Assembly: GCF_002104795.1 (NCBI RefSeq)
Contig: NZ_NCXO01000023.1
Location: forward strand, 1 to 60,733
Direction of reading: 5' to 3'
Length of the DNA: 60,733 nucleotides
Source: Mycolicibacillus koreensis
Lineage (GTDB): Bacteria; Actinomycetota; Actinomycetes; Mycobacteriales; Mycobacteriaceae
Positions 59,215-60,733 of this stretch are shown here, piece by piece. The notes below the pieces were generated by a model. The model was not told where the DNA came from. It did no database searches and saw only the letters and a list, made by a program, of their open reading frames with translations. Both the position numbers and the translations under genes were made by a program. The stretch's first letter is position 1. The number at the start of each line of letters is the position of its first letter.

Positions 59215-60733
59215 TCAATTACCGTGACGGCGAACAATCGGGAACAAAACCGTCTCTCGAATTGACAATCCCGTTAATACCATCAGGAGTCGGTCAATAC
59301 CCATTCCGGTGCCCGTACACGGCGGCATCGCGTGCTCGATGGCGGCGAGGAAATCCTCGTCGAGCGCCATCGCCTCGTCGTCGCCGGCGGCGGCCGCCCG
59401 GGCCTGCGCGACGAAGCGCTCACGCTGGATGACCGGGTCGACCAACTCCGAATACCCGGTGGCCAGTTCGAATCCCCGCAGGTATAGGTCCCATTTCTCG
59501 GTGACACCGGGCTTGCTGCGATGCTGGCGGGTCAATGGCGTGGTCTCGACCGGGAAGTCGCGGACAAAGGTCGGGGCACTCAACGTGGAGCCCACGGTGT
59601 GTTCCCAGAGTTCCTCCACGAGTTTCCCGTGCCCGAAACCCCGGTCCGTGGGAATTTCCACCCCGAGGCGATCGGCGATTTTCCACAGCAGCTCCGCAGG
59701 CGTCTGCGGGGTGATCTCCTCGCCGAGCGCCTCCGACAGCGACGGATACATTTCCACCGCCGCCCAATCACCGTCGATGTCGTAGGTGCTGCCGTCGGGC
59801 AGGGGCACCTGGCGCGTCCCGATCGCTTCGTCGGCGACCTCTTGAATGAGTTCACGGGTCGTGATCGCCGAATCATCGTAGGTGCCGTAGGCCTGATAGG
59901 TTTCCAGCATCGAAAATTCCGGTGAATGAGTGGAATCAACTCCTTCATTTCGGAACACGCGATTCAGCTCGAAAACCTTGTCGAAACCGCCGACCACGCA
60001 GCGTTTCAAAAACAGCTCCGGTGCGATCCGCAGATACAGCTCGGTGTCCAAGGCGTTGGAGCGGGTGACGAACGGCCGGGCCGCGGCACCGCCGGCGAGC
60101 ACCTGCAGCATCGGGGTCTCGACCTCGTCGAAGCCACGCCGCTCCAGCGCGTGGCGCAGTGCGCGCACCACCGCGATGCGCTGGCGGGCGACGGTGCGGG
60201 CCTGCGGGCGCACGATCAGGTCGACGTAGCGCTGCCGGACGCGCAGCTCCTCGCTCATGTCCTTGTGGGTGACCGGCAGCGGCCGCAGCGCCTTCGACGC
60301 CATCTGCCAGGAGTCGGCCAGCACCGACAGTTCGCCGCGCCGGGAACTGATCACCTCCCCGTGGACGAACACGATGTCGCCGAGGTCCACGTCGGTCTTC
60401 CAGCGGTCGAGTTCGTCCTGACCGACCCGGGCCAGGCTGATCATCGCCTGCAACTGGGTGCCGTCGCCCTCCTGCAGGGTGGCGAAGCACAGTTTGCCGG
60501 AGTTCCGTGAGAACACCACCCGCCCGGCCACCCCGACGTGCTCGCCGGTGGCGGTGTCGACCGGGAGGTCCGGGTGCGCGGCGCGCACCTCCGCCAGGGT
60601 GTGGGTGCGCGCCACCTCGACCGGGTAGGGGTCGCGGCCCTCGGCGAGCAGCCGTTCCCGTTTGGCCCGCCGGATCCGGAACTGCTCGGGCACGGCCGGG
60701 TCGGCGGGGCTTGTCCGCAGGTTACGCGTACCC
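59215..60733 (-). CDS. lysS: Lysyl-tRNA synthetase, class II (5' end may lie outside window)
   Basis: At least 492 residues. OB-fold anticodon domain ([21 protein letters not shown]), class II motif 2 ([21 protein letters not shown]) and motif 3 ([11 protein letters not shown]). A GTG at 60693 begins [15 protein letters not shown], but orthologues have about 10 more residues before this point and the frame is open to the window edge, so the true start is probably upstream. Housekeeping LysS rather than the LysX fusion, since no MprF-like part precedes it. Confidence 0.93.
   Translation of the reverse strand, partial: GTRNLRTSPADPAVPEQFRIRRAKRERLLAEGRDPYPVEVARTHTLAEVRAAHPDLPVDTATGEHVGVAGRVVFSRNSGKLCFATLQEGDGTQLQAMISLARVGQDELDRWKTDVDLGDIVFVHGEVISSRRGELSVLADSWQMASKALRPLPVTHKDMSEELRVRQRYVDLIVRPQARTVARQRIAVVRALRHALERRGFDEVETPMLQVLAGGAAARPFVTRSNALDTELYLRIAPELFLKRCVVGGFDKVFELNRVFRNEGVDSTHSPEFSMLETYQAYGTYDDSAITTRELIQEVADEAIGTRQVPLPDGSTYDIDGDWAAVEMYPSLSEALGEEITPQTPAELLWKIADRLGVEIPTDRGFGHGKLVEELWEHTVGSTLSAPTFVRDFPVETTPLTRQHRSKPGVTEKWDLYLRGFELATGYSELVDPVIQRERFVAQARAAAAGDDEAMALDEDFLAAIEHAMPPCTGTGMGIDRLLMVLTGLSIRETVLFPIVRRHGN

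Overview
The window is high-GC actinobacterial DNA that I assign to a non-tuberculous Mycobacterium/Mycolicibacterium. Gene content and order follow M. tuberculosis from Rv3545c (cyp125) to Rv3598c (lysS). The collinearity rests on recalled orthologues, not a database search. The species cannot be named from the sequence.

Positions 1-41451 hold the steroid catabolic locus. 1-4550: two tandem CYP125 genes (the first cut by the window edge) face fadA5 across an intergenic region with KstR-type operators; an NTF2-like gene and an F420-dependent ddn homologue follow fadA5. 4551-7537 is an accessory patch: a frame-broken remnant pair of low GC and a large two-module lipoprotein. 7560-12828: two SDRs divergent from echA20-ipdA-ipdB-ipdC, with a KstR2 operator between (rings C/D). 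12865-17379 is a second accessory patch: LysR, formate dehydrogenase, PepSY lipoprotein, PucR regulator, small membrane protein. 17363-29180: fadA6-kstR2-ipdF-fadE30 divergent from fadD3-fadE31-fadE32-fadE33, again with a KstR2 operator between; the rightward operon then gains a choloylglycine-hydrolase-family gene and a secreted lipase before the aminotransferase. 29221-33691: a hemophore, an unknown protein and a complete alkane hydroxylase operon (alkB, two rubredoxins, reductase). 33852-41451: hsaA-hsaC-hsaB, kshB, an Rv3572-like gene, fadE34 and kstR, with three further KstR operators. hsaD and nat, which sit in this operon in M. tuberculosis, are absent here.

Positions 41473-60733 are conserved housekeeping: metallo-beta-lactamase-fold protein, GDPD, rRNA methyltransferase, cysS, ispF, ispD, carD, lpqE, radA, disA, an Rv3587c-like protein, canB, mutY, a hydrolase, mhuD (haem degradation), lpqF, clpC1, lsr2 and lysS (cut at the right edge).

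The genes form one pathway. CYP125, FadA5 and FadE34 shorten the sterol side chain; KshB with HsaA/B/C opens rings A/B; FadD3, FadE30-33, IpdF, EchA20, IpdA/B/C and FadA6 degrade the C/D-ring propionate (HIP). KstR and KstR2 operators sit on or beside -10 elements placed 6-7 nt from start codons, which points to leaderless, repressor-controlled transcripts. The most interesting departures are the amidase/lipase insertion into the KstR2 operon, the missing hsaD, a short Arg-rich ORF ahead of kstR, a possible SD-sequestering fold in the lsr2 leader, and two 10-bp-period repeat arrays.
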